Below are positions 33,881 through 44,037 of a DNA stretch of 64,000 nucleotides, in pieces. Source of the stretch: Martinezella dioscoreae (lineage in GTDB: Bacteria > Pseudomonadota > Alphaproteobacteria > Rhizobiales > Rhizobiaceae); contig NZ_BLAJ01000002.1 in assembly GCF_009176305.1 (NCBI RefSeq), positions 248,001 to 312,000 on the forward strand, read 5' to 3'. The stretch's first letter is position 1. Every line of letters begins with the position of its first letter. The notes under the pieces were generated by a model, which saw only the letters and a program-made list of their open reading frames with translations, made no database searches and had not been told where the DNA came from. Made by a program: the position numbers and the translations under genes.

Positions 33881-34453
33881 TCAAGCTCGACCTTCGTCCA
33901 CTTGCGCCAGGCGGAAATGCAGGCGGGCATATTGCCCGATCATGCGGATACCCAAACTCAAACCCATCAGCAGCAAAGCGCCGCCACCCACGAAGCAGCT
34001 CACCAGCCCGGCACCGACAAGCAGGCGGGCCAGCATGCCGACGGAAGGCAGGCCGATATGGAACAACACGGTCGTGACGATGATCTTCAGGCCAACGGCG
34101 CCGACGGCCACCAATGCGATCGCAAGGCCGAGCGTGACGAATATTGCCGCAAACAGCAAAGGCAGCAGGAAGAAGATATCGACGATGGCAAGGCCGGCCA
34201 GCGCCATCATGGCAGCCAACAGGTTCGGCACGCTCCAATGCGCCTCGAAGCGGCGCAGTCCGACATCCGCACGCAGCTCTCGCGCAATCCTGGCCGGATC
34301 GCCGAGAGCGGCGGAAACCTCCTCCTCGCTTCGGCCAGAGGCCTCGGATTCGGAAAAATGGGCGGCATAGTCGGCCACGATATCATCGACCTCGTGAGGA
34401 GGCAGGCCTGCAAGTCCCAATCTCAGCGTGCGCAAAAATGCTTCCCTGGTCAC
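33881..34453 (-). CDS. DUF1700 (HAAS) membrane protein
   Basis: This 190-residue protein has an N-terminal HAAS-type helical domain (MTREAFLRTLRLGLAGLPPHEVDDIVADYAAHFSE; SEEEVSAALGDPARIARELRAD). Four hydrophobic segments follow from about residue 75 to 175. HAAS proteins are encoded next to PadR regulators and are proposed to relay membrane signals to them. The ATG overlaps the padR stop (ATGA), and the DUF2807 gene follows after 34 bp. Confidence 0.85.
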   Translation of the reverse strand: MTREAFLRTLRLGLAGLPPHEVDDIVADYAAHFSESEASGRSEEEVSAALGDPARIARELRADVGLRRFEAHWSVPNLLAAMMALAGLAIVDIFFLLPLLFAAIFVTLGLAIALVAVGAVGLKIIVTTVLFHIGLPSVGMLARLLVGAGLVSCFVGGGALLLMGLSLGIRMIGQYARLHFRLAQVDEGRA

Positions 34454-34776
34454 GGCAAATCCTCGAGTAGCTTGTCGACGGAGCCTGCTAGCGAGCGCCA
34501 GTCGCGGCGATGCGCTTCGAAAATCGAGCGCCCCAGCGGCGTGAGCCGATAATATTTACGCGGCGGCCCGTTGCTCGACTCGACGATGCGGGTCGCAACC
34601 AGTCCGTCATTCTGCATCCTGCGCATCAGCGGATAGATCGTTCCTTCGCCCATGCCGACCGCAGCAACCAGCGTACTCGCAATTTCATAGCCGTAGCTTT
34701 CGCCCCGCGAGAGCACGGCCAGGACGCAAAGATCGAGCACGCCCTTCCGCAATTGAACTTGGATCGAGTCAGTCAT
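34450..34776 (-). CDS. PadR-family transcriptional regulator
   Basis: The 108-residue winged-helix protein is a short PadR (subfamily 1). It has VQLRKGVLDLCVLAVLSRGESYGYEIASTL at residues 6-35 and the wing GMGEGTIYPLMRRMQNDGLV, followed by PPRKYYRLTPLGR. The start at 34776 (MTDSIQVQLRKG) fits the family better than an upstream in-frame ATG. It overlaps the DUF1700 gene, so it probably autoregulates the triad. An AT-rich segment (34790-34830) in front contains the imperfect repeat GCTATC / GGTAGC. Confidence 0.9.
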   Translation of the reverse strand: MTDSIQVQLRKGVLDLCVLAVLSRGESYGYEIASTLVAAVGMGEGTIYPLMRRMQNDGLVATRIVESSNGPPRKYYRLTPLGRSIFEAHRRDWRSLAGSVDKLLEDLP

Positions 34777-34956
34777 GAACGCCTCAGCTTTACAGAACGA
34801 ATATAACAAGCTATCTGTTTATGCAAGGTAGCTGGATGGTTTTTCGCAGCCGGCATGCGGCGTCCTCGCGTGGTCGTCTGGCCTACTACGGACCGGCACA
34901 CCTTGCCGTCTCAGCCATTGCGCAGCGTATATTTCTGTTTAAATGGAGCAGTTGTC

Positions 34957-35940
34957 ATGATCCGCTTTAGCCTTGCCCTCGCGGCCGCGCTCTTTCTTGT
35001 CGCGTCATCGGGATATGCGGCAGGTTTGAAATTCATTCGCATCTCAGGTGATGGGGATAATCCGGCGATCGACGCCGCCATATGGTCTCCTTGCACAACC
35101 CCTCCCACCGAAGTGAAGATCGGAGCTCTGGCAATACCGGCAACGCCGGATTGTCCAATTGCAGGCAAGGAGCTGCCACTCATCATCGTCTCGCATGGCT
35201 ATGGCGGCTGGTATCTCGGCCATCACGATACCGCAGAAGCGCTTGCCGACGCTGGCTTCATTGTCGTCGCCATCAATCATCCGCACGCCAATCATGCCGA
35301 CATGAGCCGGGCAAACGGTCTTGGCGTATTGATCGAGCGACCTGCCGATATCAAGCGGATCGTCGATTTCGTGCTTGGTGCCTCCCCCGATGCTGCGAGG
35401 ATCGATCCGCAGCGGATCGGCTTCTACGGATTTTCCCAGGGCGGATATACCGGTCTCGTCGTTGCGGGAGCCAATCCGGATTTTACCAAGCTGCCTCCAC
35501 GCCGTTCAGATCCAAAAGCAGCCGGCTGCCCGCCAGCGGACCATGCTCAGCCTCCGCGGCGACAACCGCTACCACAATCATTGACCCACGACCCCCGTAT
35601 CAAGGCAGTCGTTGTAGCTGACCCGCTGAGCATCGTCTTCCAGACTGTGGACAGCGTGAAAGATGTCAGAGTTCCGCTTCAGCTTTGGGGCTCGGAACTT
35701 GGAGGGGGTGGTGGAGCATCTCCCGAAAATGTCGCGACGCTTGCGCGCCTATTGCCGGAAAAGCCTGATTTTCGGATCGTCCCCAATGCCGTGCATTTGT
35801 CGTTTCTGACGCCCTGCCCGGAAATACACCCATCGTCCGATGCCTGCATCGACGCGCCGGGGTTCGATCGCATCGCGTTTCATAGGCAGTTCAACGCCGC
35901 GGTCGTCGCATTTTTCCGCCAGCACCTGATGAAACCGTAA
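34957..35940 (+). CDS. Secreted alpha/beta hydrolase (dienelactone-hydrolase-like)
   Basis: This 327-residue protein has a signal peptide ([23 protein letters not shown]). An alpha/beta-hydrolase fold follows, with the oxyanion segment [10 protein letters not shown], the nucleophile elbow [10 protein letters not shown] (Ser near residue 163) and a C-terminal His in [10 protein letters not shown]. It belongs to the platelet-activating-factor acetylhydrolase/dienelactone hydrolase-like group. A proline-rich insertion ([17 protein letters not shown]) sits between core strands. The ATG at 34957 follows TGGAG. Cleavage of an ester in the periplasm is expected; the substrate is unknown. Confidence 0.85.
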   Translation: MIRFSLALAAALFLVASSGYAAGLKFIRISGDGDNPAIDAAIWSPCTTPPTEVKIGALAIPATPDCPIAGKELPLIIVSHGYGGWYLGHHDTAEALADAGFIVVAINHPHANHADMSRANGLGVLIERPADIKRIVDFVLGASPDAARIDPQRIGFYGFSQGGYTGLVVAGANPDFTKLPPRRSDPKAAGCPPADHAQPPRRQPLPQSLTHDPRIKAVVVADPLSIVFQTVDSVKDVRVPLQLWGSELGGGGGASPENVATLARLLPEKPDFRIVPNAVHLSFLTPCPEIHPSSDACIDAPGFDRIAFHRQFNAAVVAFFRQHLMKP

Positions 35941-36031
35941 CAGCGAAGGTGTCCGCGTGTCGAACGCCGTCGAATTATGCGCAGACATTATCAGTGTTGA
36001 AACTCGTCCGCGAATCCGATCAGATCAAGAC

Positions 36032-36451
36032 ATGACGAAAACGATACGCATTGCGGCGGCTCTGGTGTTGCGCCCGGACGGGAAGACATTGCTCGTGCGC
36101 AAGCGCGGTACCGCTGCCTTCATGCAACCCGGCGGCAAGATGGAGCCGCAGGAGACGCCGGAGACGGCGCTGATCAGGGAACTCTTCGAAGAGCTGGGGC
36201 TTACCGCAGAGGCTAAGGATCTGATTTTTCTTGGCGGTTTCCAGGCGCCAGCTGCCAACGAGCCAGACCATACCGTCGTTGCAGATATATTCCGGTTGCA
36301 TGTGGGCGATACGGCAATCACGGCAGCGGCAGAGATCGAAGAGATCCGCTGGGTATCACCCCAAGATCCGGGAGATATCACCATGGCGCCGCTGACCGAA
36401 CATCATGTCCTGCCATTCCACCCGCAACGGTCACATCCACGATGTGACTGA
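36032..36451 (+). CDS. Nudix hydrolase (MutT-like)
   Basis: This 139-residue protein has a complete Nudix box starting at Gly in [24 protein letters not shown] near residues 34-56. It hydrolyses a nucleoside-diphosphate-linked compound; which one cannot be told. The start at 36032 ([17 protein letters not shown]) gives the standard N terminus. It is followed by an AT-rich intergenic region of 265 bp, so it appears monocistronic. Confidence 0.88.
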   Translation: MTKTIRIAAALVLRPDGKTLLVRKRGTAAFMQPGGKMEPQETPETALIRELFEELGLTAEAKDLIFLGGFQAPAANEPDHTVVADIFRLHVGDTAITAAAEIEEIRWVSPQDPGDITMAPLTEHHVLPFHPQRSHPRCD

Positions 36452-36716
36452 CATCCAACCCAGGCAAGGCGAAAGCCGGCAGGTCCCGCACCGTTCTTGG
36501 CAAACAGATATTTGAACGCCGGCGCCTCGCATCTCCTGAAGGCGTGCAATTTGAATATTGTGGTAAAATGAGAATATAACAGTTCTAAACTTCTATCGCC
36601 TGATATTTACTATGAAAATAAACCAAGGACAAAGAATATCCAAAGTCACGTCAATTTTTATTGAAAGCAAAAACAACATTGGATACATAAATAAAAAACA
36701 TTGCGTGAGGCCGAAA

Positions 36717-37190
36717 ATGAAAAGGGAAAATACTGCCAGCCATGAAAGGTATATTGAGCTCACGAGCAAGATTGTCTCTGCCTACGTACTTCGCAATGCG
36801 ACAACGCCGGAAGACTTACCCAGGCTCATCACGGAGACTTATTCTGCGCTGACAGGCTCTCAGCAGGCGGCCTCATCAACGACGGCGGTGGAAAAGCTGC
36901 TGAAGCCGGCCGTGCCGATCAAAAAATCCATAACAGACGACTATCTGATCTGCCTCGAAGACGGCGGAAAATACAAGTCGCTCAAGCGGCACCTGAACAG
37001 CAAATACGGTCTGACGCCCGAAGAATATCGAAGGAAATGGGGCTTGCCCGCGGATTATCCGATGGTCTCGGCCTCCTATGCAGCCACAAGATCGACGTTG
37101 GCAAAGCAGGCTCTCTTGGGCCATACGAAAAACCTGACCGACATTCCTCCGGCGGTCGAACCACCACGGCGCCAGCGGAAGGCCGGCTAA
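36717..37190 (+). CDS. Ros/MucR-family regulator lacking two zinc ligands
   Basis: The 157-residue protein resembles Ros/MucR, global regulators of symbiosis and exopolysaccharide genes. It retains the core YLICLEDGG, YKSLKRHLNSKYGLTPEEYRRKWGLPADYPMV. With this start, Cys79 and His92 are kept at the Ros zinc-ligand positions, but 82 is Asp and 97 is Tyr. This leaves a Cys-Asp-His-Tyr set, so zinc binding is probably lost or weak, as described for some Mesorhizobium paralogues. An in-frame extension to 36612 is AT-rich and atypical. The region upstream (36452-36716) is markedly AT-rich, as expected for a gene controlled by this AT-binding family. A good terminator follows. Confidence 0.88.
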   Translation: MKRENTASHERYIELTSKIVSAYVLRNATTPEDLPRLITETYSALTGSQQAASSTTAVEKLLKPAVPIKKSITDDYLICLEDGGKYKSLKRHLNSKYGLTPEEYRRKWGLPADYPMVSASYAATRSTLAKQALLGHTKNLTDIPPAVEPPRRQRKAG

Positions 37191-37222
37191 TCCGGATCGT
37201 TTCGTCACGCACCATAACCATG

Positions 37223-37255
37223 CCGCCCGTTTTTCGAACGGGCGGTTTGCTTTTT
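37223..37255 (+). terminator. Rho-independent terminator after the MucR-like gene
   Basis: CCGCCCGTT (37223-37231) and AACGGGCGG (37237-37245) form a perfect 9-bp stem with a 5-base loop. It is followed by TTTGCTTTTT. It lies 32 bp after the stop codon. Confidence 0.9.
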
Positions 37256-37367
37256 GCATGAACAAAACTGATCACGGGCTGGGGTATAAATTCAGGACCG
37301 CCCCTTGGCAGTGGGCTGGCACCTCATGATTTCGCTCGCCAGCCTGGATGCGATCCGCTCGCAGCTG

Positions 37368-38639
37368 TTAAGACGTTTCGATCGTCCTGGCATTGACCGT
37401 GATGGCGCGGCCGGCGAACCAACCGTTGATCGCGGCACCGAGGCCAAGCAGCAGGAATAGGACGGAGCTCCATGCGAAGCTTCCAGTCCAACCATGGATC
37501 ATGCCGACCACCAGCGGACCGATCGCAGCAAGCAGGTAACCCACGAATTGCGCCATGCCGGAGAGATGCGCGGCAACATGCGCATCGGGCGATCGCAATA
37601 CGATGACAGTCAGCGCCACCGCGATCAATCCGCCCTGCCCGATGCCCTGAAGCACGGCCCAGAACCAGACCGTCCAGAGCGGAGCAAAGAGCAGCCCCAG
37701 CAAGGCGACGACGGCAATTGTGCAGAGGATGACATTGATCGCGCGCTGATCTCTACCCTTGACGGCGATATGAGGCGCCACCAAGCAGGCGGCCGCCTGC
37801 ACCATGACCGAGGCAGATACGATGACGCCAGCCGTCACGCCGTCGAGACCACGTTCACGCAGAATGGGCACCAGCCAACCAAAGACGCAATAGGCGAGCG
37901 CCGATTGCAGTCCCATGAAAAGCGTTACCTGCCAGGCGATGCGGTCGCTCCACAAACCGGTAACACGAAAGCCGGCGCGCCGCGCCTGGCTGCGCGCACC
38001 GATTACCTGCGGCAGCCAGAGAAGTCCGACGGCAAAGGCAGGCAAGGCCCAGACGGCCAGCGCGCCGCCAAGCGAACCGCCGAGAGCATGCTCGACGGGA
38101 AGCGTGAAGCCGGCCGCACTTGCAGCTCCCGCGCATAGCGCCATCGTATAGCAACCCGTCATAAGCGCCGCCTTATCGGGAAAATCGCGCTTGACCACGC
38201 CCGGCAACAGGACATTGCCGATAGCAATGCAGGCGCCGGCCAATGCGGTGCCCAAGAACAGCAGCGAAATCGAAGAAAAGCCTCGCAGCGCCGTGCCCAG
38301 CGCGAGCAGGAGAATGACACCGAGCAGGACGCGCTCGGTCCCCACGCGCTGCGCCAGCCTTGGCGCAAGCGGTGAAAACAGCCCCATGCAAATGACGGGC
38401 AAGGTCGTAAGGATACTGGTGCCGAAGGCGGAGAGGCCAAGACCGGTCCGTATCTCCGGCAAGAGCGCCGATGCGCTGGAAAAAACCGGCCGCAGATTGA
38501 AAGCGATGAGCACAAGGCTCGCACCCAGCAAAAACCTGCCGATCGGCGACTTGCCTCCATGCGGCAGCGGTGCGGGAACTTCATCAGCCTCGGCATCGAT
38601 CAATTCGACGGAGGCGAGATTTTGCGAGGACATGGTCAT
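37368..38639 (-). CDS. CynX/NimT-family MFS transporter
   Basis: This 423-residue transporter has twelve predicted hydrophobic segments. It contains LVLIAFNLRPVFSSASALLPEIRTGLGLS near residue 42, the family signature of cyanate/nitroimidazole-type (CynX/NimT) transporters. Loop motifs APRLAQRVGTERVLLG and GNVLLPGVVKRDFPDKAALMTGCYTM also match. The start overlaps the stop of the GntR gene (ATGA), so regulator and transporter are co-transcribed. No catabolic enzyme lies in the operon, so a role in uptake or export cannot be decided. Confidence 0.88.
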   Translation of the reverse strand: MTMSSQNLASVELIDAEADEVPAPLPHGGKSPIGRFLLGASLVLIAFNLRPVFSSASALLPEIRTGLGLSAFGTSILTTLPVICMGLFSPLAPRLAQRVGTERVLLGVILLLALGTALRGFSSISLLFLGTALAGACIAIGNVLLPGVVKRDFPDKAALMTGCYTMALCAGAASAAGFTLPVEHALGGSLGGALAVWALPAFAVGLLWLPQVIGARSQARRAGFRVTGLWSDRIAWQVTLFMGLQSALAYCVFGWLVPILRERGLDGVTAGVIVSASVMVQAAACLVAPHIAVKGRDQRAINVILCTIAVVALLGLLFAPLWTVWFWAVLQGIGQGGLIAVALTVIVLRSPDAHVAAHLSGMAQFVGYLLAAIGPLVVGMIHGWTGSFAWSSVLFLLLGLGAAINGWFAGRAITVNARTIETS

Positions 38640-39313
38640 GACATAAGCAACCGATCAAGTGTAGCGACGATGGGGGCCATGAAGCGGCGCACAGCTCTAT
38701 CGGCCGCTTCGGGGCTGCCGGTTTCGATGGCGTCGACGATAGCGATATGCGCCTGCATATCCGGCTCGGGGATATCCTCGCCGAGCGTCGCCTCGATGGT
38801 CTCGGCAATCGATAGAGAGAAGAACTCGTAGATTTCGATCATCGCCCTGTTCTGCGAGGCCGCGACGACAGCCTTGTGGAAGGCAAGGTCACGCTCGATG
38901 AACGCCGCCTTGTCGCCGCCGGCATAGTTGCCGCGAGCAACCAGCAAGGCGCGCAATTGCGAAACGGCTTCAGGGGAATGACGTAAGGCTGCAAGCCTTG
39001 CTGCCTCGACCTCCAGCGCAAGCCGGGCCTCGAACTGGTCTCTCAATCCGGCGCGGCGGGCCATGTCCAGTGGCCGACCAACATCTGTGTTCGACCGGAC
39101 ATAGGTCCCGGACCCCTGCCGTGTCTCGAGATAGCCCTGAGATACCAGGACCCTCACCGCCTCACGAACCGTGCCGCGGCTGACGGACAGCATGGACGAG
39201 AGGGAGGCCTCGTTGGGCAGCTTTTCGCCAACGAGCCAGCGGCGGCTGGTAATCTCGCTGCGAATTGCCTCCACGGCCGTATCCGCAAGCGTCGTTTTGG
39301 TCAGAGCGCGCAT
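38636..39313 (-). CDS. GntR-family regulator (FadR/FCD type)
   Basis: This 225-residue protein has a GntR winged helix (RWLVGEKLPNEASLSSMLSVSRGTVREAVRVLVSQGYLETRQGSGTYV) at residues 24-73. A C-terminal all-helical FCD ligand domain follows, with the metal-binding pattern ERDLAFHKAVV, and HIAIVDAIE near 200. It is the first gene of the two-gene unit with the MFS gene. A perfect 17-bp palindrome begins 14 bp upstream of its start and is a likely autoregulatory operator. Confidence 0.9.
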   Translation of the reverse strand: MRALTKTTLADTAVEAIRSEITSRRWLVGEKLPNEASLSSMLSVSRGTVREAVRVLVSQGYLETRQGSGTYVRSNTDVGRPLDMARRAGLRDQFEARLALEVEAARLAALRHSPEAVSQLRALLVARGNYAGGDKAAFIERDLAFHKAVVAASQNRAMIEIYEFFSLSIAETIEATLGEDIPEPDMQAHIAIVDAIETGSPEAADRAVRRFMAPIVATLDRLLMS

Positions 39314-39327
39314 GGTTGGATTTCATT

Positions 39328-39344
39328 AAGTCATCGGATGACTT
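39328..39344. promoter_or_regulatory. Perfect 17-bp palindrome, candidate GntR operator
   Basis: AAGTCATC (39328-39335), a central G and GATGACTT (39337-39344) form a perfect palindrome directly upstream of the gntR start at 39313. FCD-type GntR proteins bind short palindromes in their own promoters. Two direct copies of AGTCAATCG (39353-39361 and 39371-39379) follow at 18-bp spacing and may belong to the same control region. Confidence 0.65.
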
Positions 39345-39575
39345 TATCACTTAGTCAATCGATCGTCTTCAGTCAATCGTATTTTCAGCAAGGCGAACAA
39401 TCGGTTGGCTACGGCGATGTGGCGGCGATGGCGAAACCGAAGGCGGGGATGCAAGTCATAGGCGGATCCGGGATCTGGCAGAGCACCCGAAATCATGGCG
39501 AAGGGCTTGCAGCAGATTTGACGCTGGCTGGAGCTTCTCGGAATGAAATAATGCCTGTCCTATGGCATGAAATCC

Positions 39576-40799
39576 CTATTTGATGGCGCCCGAACGAGCC
39601 ATGGCCGCCAGGCCGATCGCCGCTACCAGAGAGAATGCCGCCGGGAGGTAGAAAACGTTCGGAAGCCCGAGATAGGCAACGCCGACACCTCCCACACCGC
39701 CGCCAAGGGCGCTGGCGAGCGCCGAGGAGCTCATGAAGATCGCCGAAGCCGTCGCGACTGCATTCGGGAGCAATCTTTGAGCAACGATCAGTCCGAGGAC
39801 CATGTAGAGGCCCCAGACTCCGCCCATCAGAATCTGGCCGGCAAACATGCCCATGGCCGTTGGCCAGGCAGCAAAACAGAGGTTGGCCATGACGCCGCAA
39901 ATCGCGGCGACACACATCATCCATAAGATGCCGATCCGTCGCGCCAGCACGACACTGAAGGGCATAAGGATGAGTTCGATGAATGGCTGCGTTCCTATCA
40001 CCGAGCCTTGAATGGAGGGATCAAGCTTGAGCTGGTCCTGCATATAGAGCAGCAGGAATCCGTATTTGATCGGCTCGCCGGCATAGACGAGGACGTAGAG
40101 ACCTGTAAAGGCCAGCAGCGGCAGCATCTCGGACCAGTCGACGTGACCAATGGCATCGGTCTTCTTGTCGGCTCGCTGCCCCGGACCAACAAGCGCATGT
40201 AGTGTTCCGAGCGGCAGGATCTGCGCGAAGAAACAGATCGCCGTTCCCCACAACATGGCGCGAAGCCCGATTTCGACAGCAAACCAGGCGCCAAGAAACG
40301 GCCCGATGACCCAGCCCGCGGTCAAAGCCATGCGGATGATGGCCACGACGCTGTCATTCGCACCGGCACCCTTAACTTTGAGATCGTCATGGATGGCGGT
40401 GAAGAGCTGCGAGGTGGCAGATCCGGAAAAACCCAGAATGACGGTGCCGATCACGAACGGCATCCATGGTTGCATCGAAAGGGCGATCCCCGCCCAACCA
40501 ACAGCGCCGGCAACGGCACAAAGCCGAAAAAGACCAAGACGCCTTCCAGTTCTGTCGGAATAGCTGCCAACAAGATAGCCGGCAATCGGTGCGGTGAGAC
40601 CGGTCAGATAATAGAGCCCCGCCACTGGCAAAGACGTCCCAAGTTCCTTGACGAGGAAAAGAACGATCTGCGGCAGCGAGGCGGATGTTGCAAGCCCGGA
40701 GAGAAACAGCGCAAGCGTCGCGCCGCGATACAGCGGCGAAACCCATACCTGCTGGATCGCCGTGGCCCTGCTGGAGGTCGTCGGGGATTGCGCGTCCAT
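39576..40799 (-). CDS. MFS transporter (sugar-efflux-like)
   Basis: This 407-residue transporter has twelve hydrophobic segments. It includes the MFS loop GYLVGSYSDRTGRRLGLFRLCAV near residue 70 and GQILMGGVWGLYMVLGLIVAQRLLPNAVATASAIFMSSSALASALGG near 335. It resembles SET/sugar-efflux and related major facilitator proteins. The ATG at 40799 (MDAQSPTTSSRAT) was chosen because upstream in-frame codons encode a polar stretch without homology. It lies 232 bp downstream of another GntR gene on the same strand. Substrate unknown. Confidence 0.82.
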   Translation of the reverse strand: MDAQSPTTSSRATAIQQVWVSPLYRGATLALFLSGLATSASLPQIVLFLVKELGTSLPVAGLYYLTGLTAPIAGYLVGSYSDRTGRRLGLFRLCAVAGAVGWAGIALSMQPWMPFVIGTVILGFSGSATSQLFTAIHDDLKVKGAGANDSVVAIIRMALTAGWVIGPFLGAWFAVEIGLRAMLWGTAICFFAQILPLGTLHALVGPGQRADKKTDAIGHVDWSEMLPLLAFTGLYVLVYAGEPIKYGFLLLYMQDQLKLDPSIQGSVIGTQPFIELILMPFSVVLARRIGILWMMCVAAICGVMANLCFAAWPTAMGMFAGQILMGGVWGLYMVLGLIVAQRLLPNAVATASAIFMSSSALASALGGGVGGVGVAYLGLPNVFYLPAAFSLVAAIGLAAMARSGAIK

Positions 40800-41031
40800 A
40801 GCCCCATCCGTCTTAACGGTTGTCGAAACGAGTTTGCCGGTTGATCGGCGGGACGCCCTGATCGATTGCAGCAAAAGCGAATTCTGCTGTCCGATGAACC
40901 TCACGCCTACGTCCGGGGTGTTGCATATCCTTCGATCAAAGCGGATCGGGAGGCAAATGGTTACATGGAGCTTGGACCCATCTCGCAGAGATTGTCCACA
41001 CCATTCATCATATCAATTATAGTAACCGGAC

Positions 41032-41724
41032 TCAGCCCGGCATTGCTCTCGAATAGGCTGCCAGAATGAAGCGCTCGGCCTGGAACAGATATTTCTCCAG
41101 CGCGTCGGCAGCACTCGCCGGCGCCCCCTCCTCCAGATGCGCAAGAATAGTCGCGTTTTGGCCGACATAGGGAGCATGCAGATATTCGGGATCGCGGATC
41201 AGCCCGAAGACAAGGCGCAGTTCAAGCGAGATCTGCGCATAGAAGGCTGAAAGCCGAGGACTATCAGCAAGCTCGACGATCGCGGCATGAAAGGCGATAT
41301 CAGCGCTGCCGACCTCCAGCCATTCGCCACGATCACGATGCTGCACGGCAGCCTCGATGGCAGCACGCATCTTGTCGACGCTTGGATGGCGGTGATGCGC
41401 ATTGGCAAGCGCCGAACACTCAATCAGGCGGCGAATATGGAAGATATCCATGATCGTGGAGATGCTCGGAGTGGACACGAAGACGCCGCGATTGGCTTCA
41501 TGACGCAGCACGCCCTCTTTCGTCAGCAGCCGGAAGACTTCGCGCAGCGTGTTGCGCGAGACCTGTAGCTCCTCGCAAAGAGCTGCTTCGGACAGGTGGC
41601 TACCCGGCGATAGCATACCGCTGATCACGCGCTCACGAATGCGGGCAGCTGTCAATTCCGCCAGCGTCTGCCCCGCCTCAGCGACCGATGTCGGCTCGAT
41701 GCTCGCAAGATTTGTCTGCTTCAT
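41032..41724 (-). CDS. GntR-family regulator (FCD type)
   Basis: This 230-residue protein has an N-terminal GntR helix (GMLSPGSHLSEAALCEELQVSRNTLREVFRLLTKEGVLRHEANRGVFV). Its FCD domain includes IRRLIECSALANAHH and VGSADIAFHAAIVELADSPRL. The ATG at 41724 has GGGAG upstream. It is divergent from the peptide ABC transporter/M14 peptidase operon across a 442-bp region with an ATTGTT palindrome, so that operon is its likely target. Confidence 0.88.
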   Translation of the reverse strand: MKQTNLASIEPTSVAEAGQTLAELTAARIRERVISGMLSPGSHLSEAALCEELQVSRNTLREVFRLLTKEGVLRHEANRGVFVSTPSISTIMDIFHIRRLIECSALANAHHRHPSVDKMRAAIEAAVQHRDRGEWLEVGSADIAFHAAIVELADSPRLSAFYAQISLELRLVFGLIRDPEYLHAPYVGQNATILAHLEEGAPASAADALEKYLFQAERFILAAYSRAMPG

Positions 41725-42166
41725 TTGCTCTCCCGGCGCCTGCACTCAATCGTCTTCGATGTCCGGCCATATCAGGCGTTTGCTGAGAAGCGTACAGCGT
41801 TCTCATGCTTGTCTGCAGCAGTCGCACCACCCCAACGGCAAGTCCGCTGGACGATTTTATGCAGATTTGTCCCCATTTTTGATTGGCAACACGAAAATTG
41901 TTGAACAATATAGACCAGATTGTTGTTTGATGCTATCTCATGCCTAACAAATATAATGGGAACGCGGATACAGATGTTCATAAGACGCCTGTTTTGTAGA
42001 AAAACATCGCCAGCCTTTGCCAGGCCGCAACGGGTGTCCGCATGAGCATGCTACTATCCGGCTGTGGCGGCGATCCCGGTGAGCGCACCTGCATCATCGA
42101 CGCAAAGTGTGACACGGCAATCGTCTCCGATGTCATGAACGACCTGCCCAATATCGAGGTAAGCGC
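41725..42166. other. 442-bp divergent intergenic region, GntR / peptide transporter
   Basis: It contains the ATTGTT palindrome (41897-41909) and a broadly AT-rich zone (41870-42005) suitable for promoters. It also holds a possible 42-codon reading frame that ends on the transporter start. Nothing else recognisable was found. Confidence 0.6.
41897..41909. promoter_or_regulatory. ATTGTT-G-AACAAT palindrome, candidate GntR operator
   Basis: A perfect 13-bp palindrome (ATTGTT, central G, AACAAT) is followed 16 bases later by another ATTGTTG half-site near 41919. It lies in the divergent region between the GntR gene and the peptide transporter operon. FCD-type GntR proteins often recognise TTGT-N-ACAA-like sites, which this fits. 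Confidence 0.55.

Positions 42167-42170
<4 letters not shown>
42042..42170 (+). CDS. Possible 42-residue leader or remnant ORF
   Basis: The frame starts at ATG 42042 (MSMLLSGCGGDPGERTC), ends NDLPNIEVSA, and its TGA overlaps the ATG of the ABC ATPase gene (ATGA). It has three cysteines. No clear ribosome site precedes it, and I recognise no family. It could be a coupled leader peptide, the tail of a deleted gene, or chance. The tight overlap and an open frame with ordinary codon use are the only support. Confidence 0.3.
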
Positions 42171-43993
<1,823 letters not shown>

Positions 43994-44037
43994 ACGACCA
44001 CCAACCACTGCATCGATCTGAAGAGGAAACAGGTTCA

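Noticed and set aside
37360..37375. TGTTAAGAC near 37365 as another HpaR site
   Set aside because: It lies at the 3' end of the CynX-like gene, shares only the half-site, and lacks the TACTTAACA context.
39338..39583. 81-codon plus-strand frame between gntR and the MFS gene
   Set aside because: It starts inside the palindrome, has no ribosome site and resembles no family.
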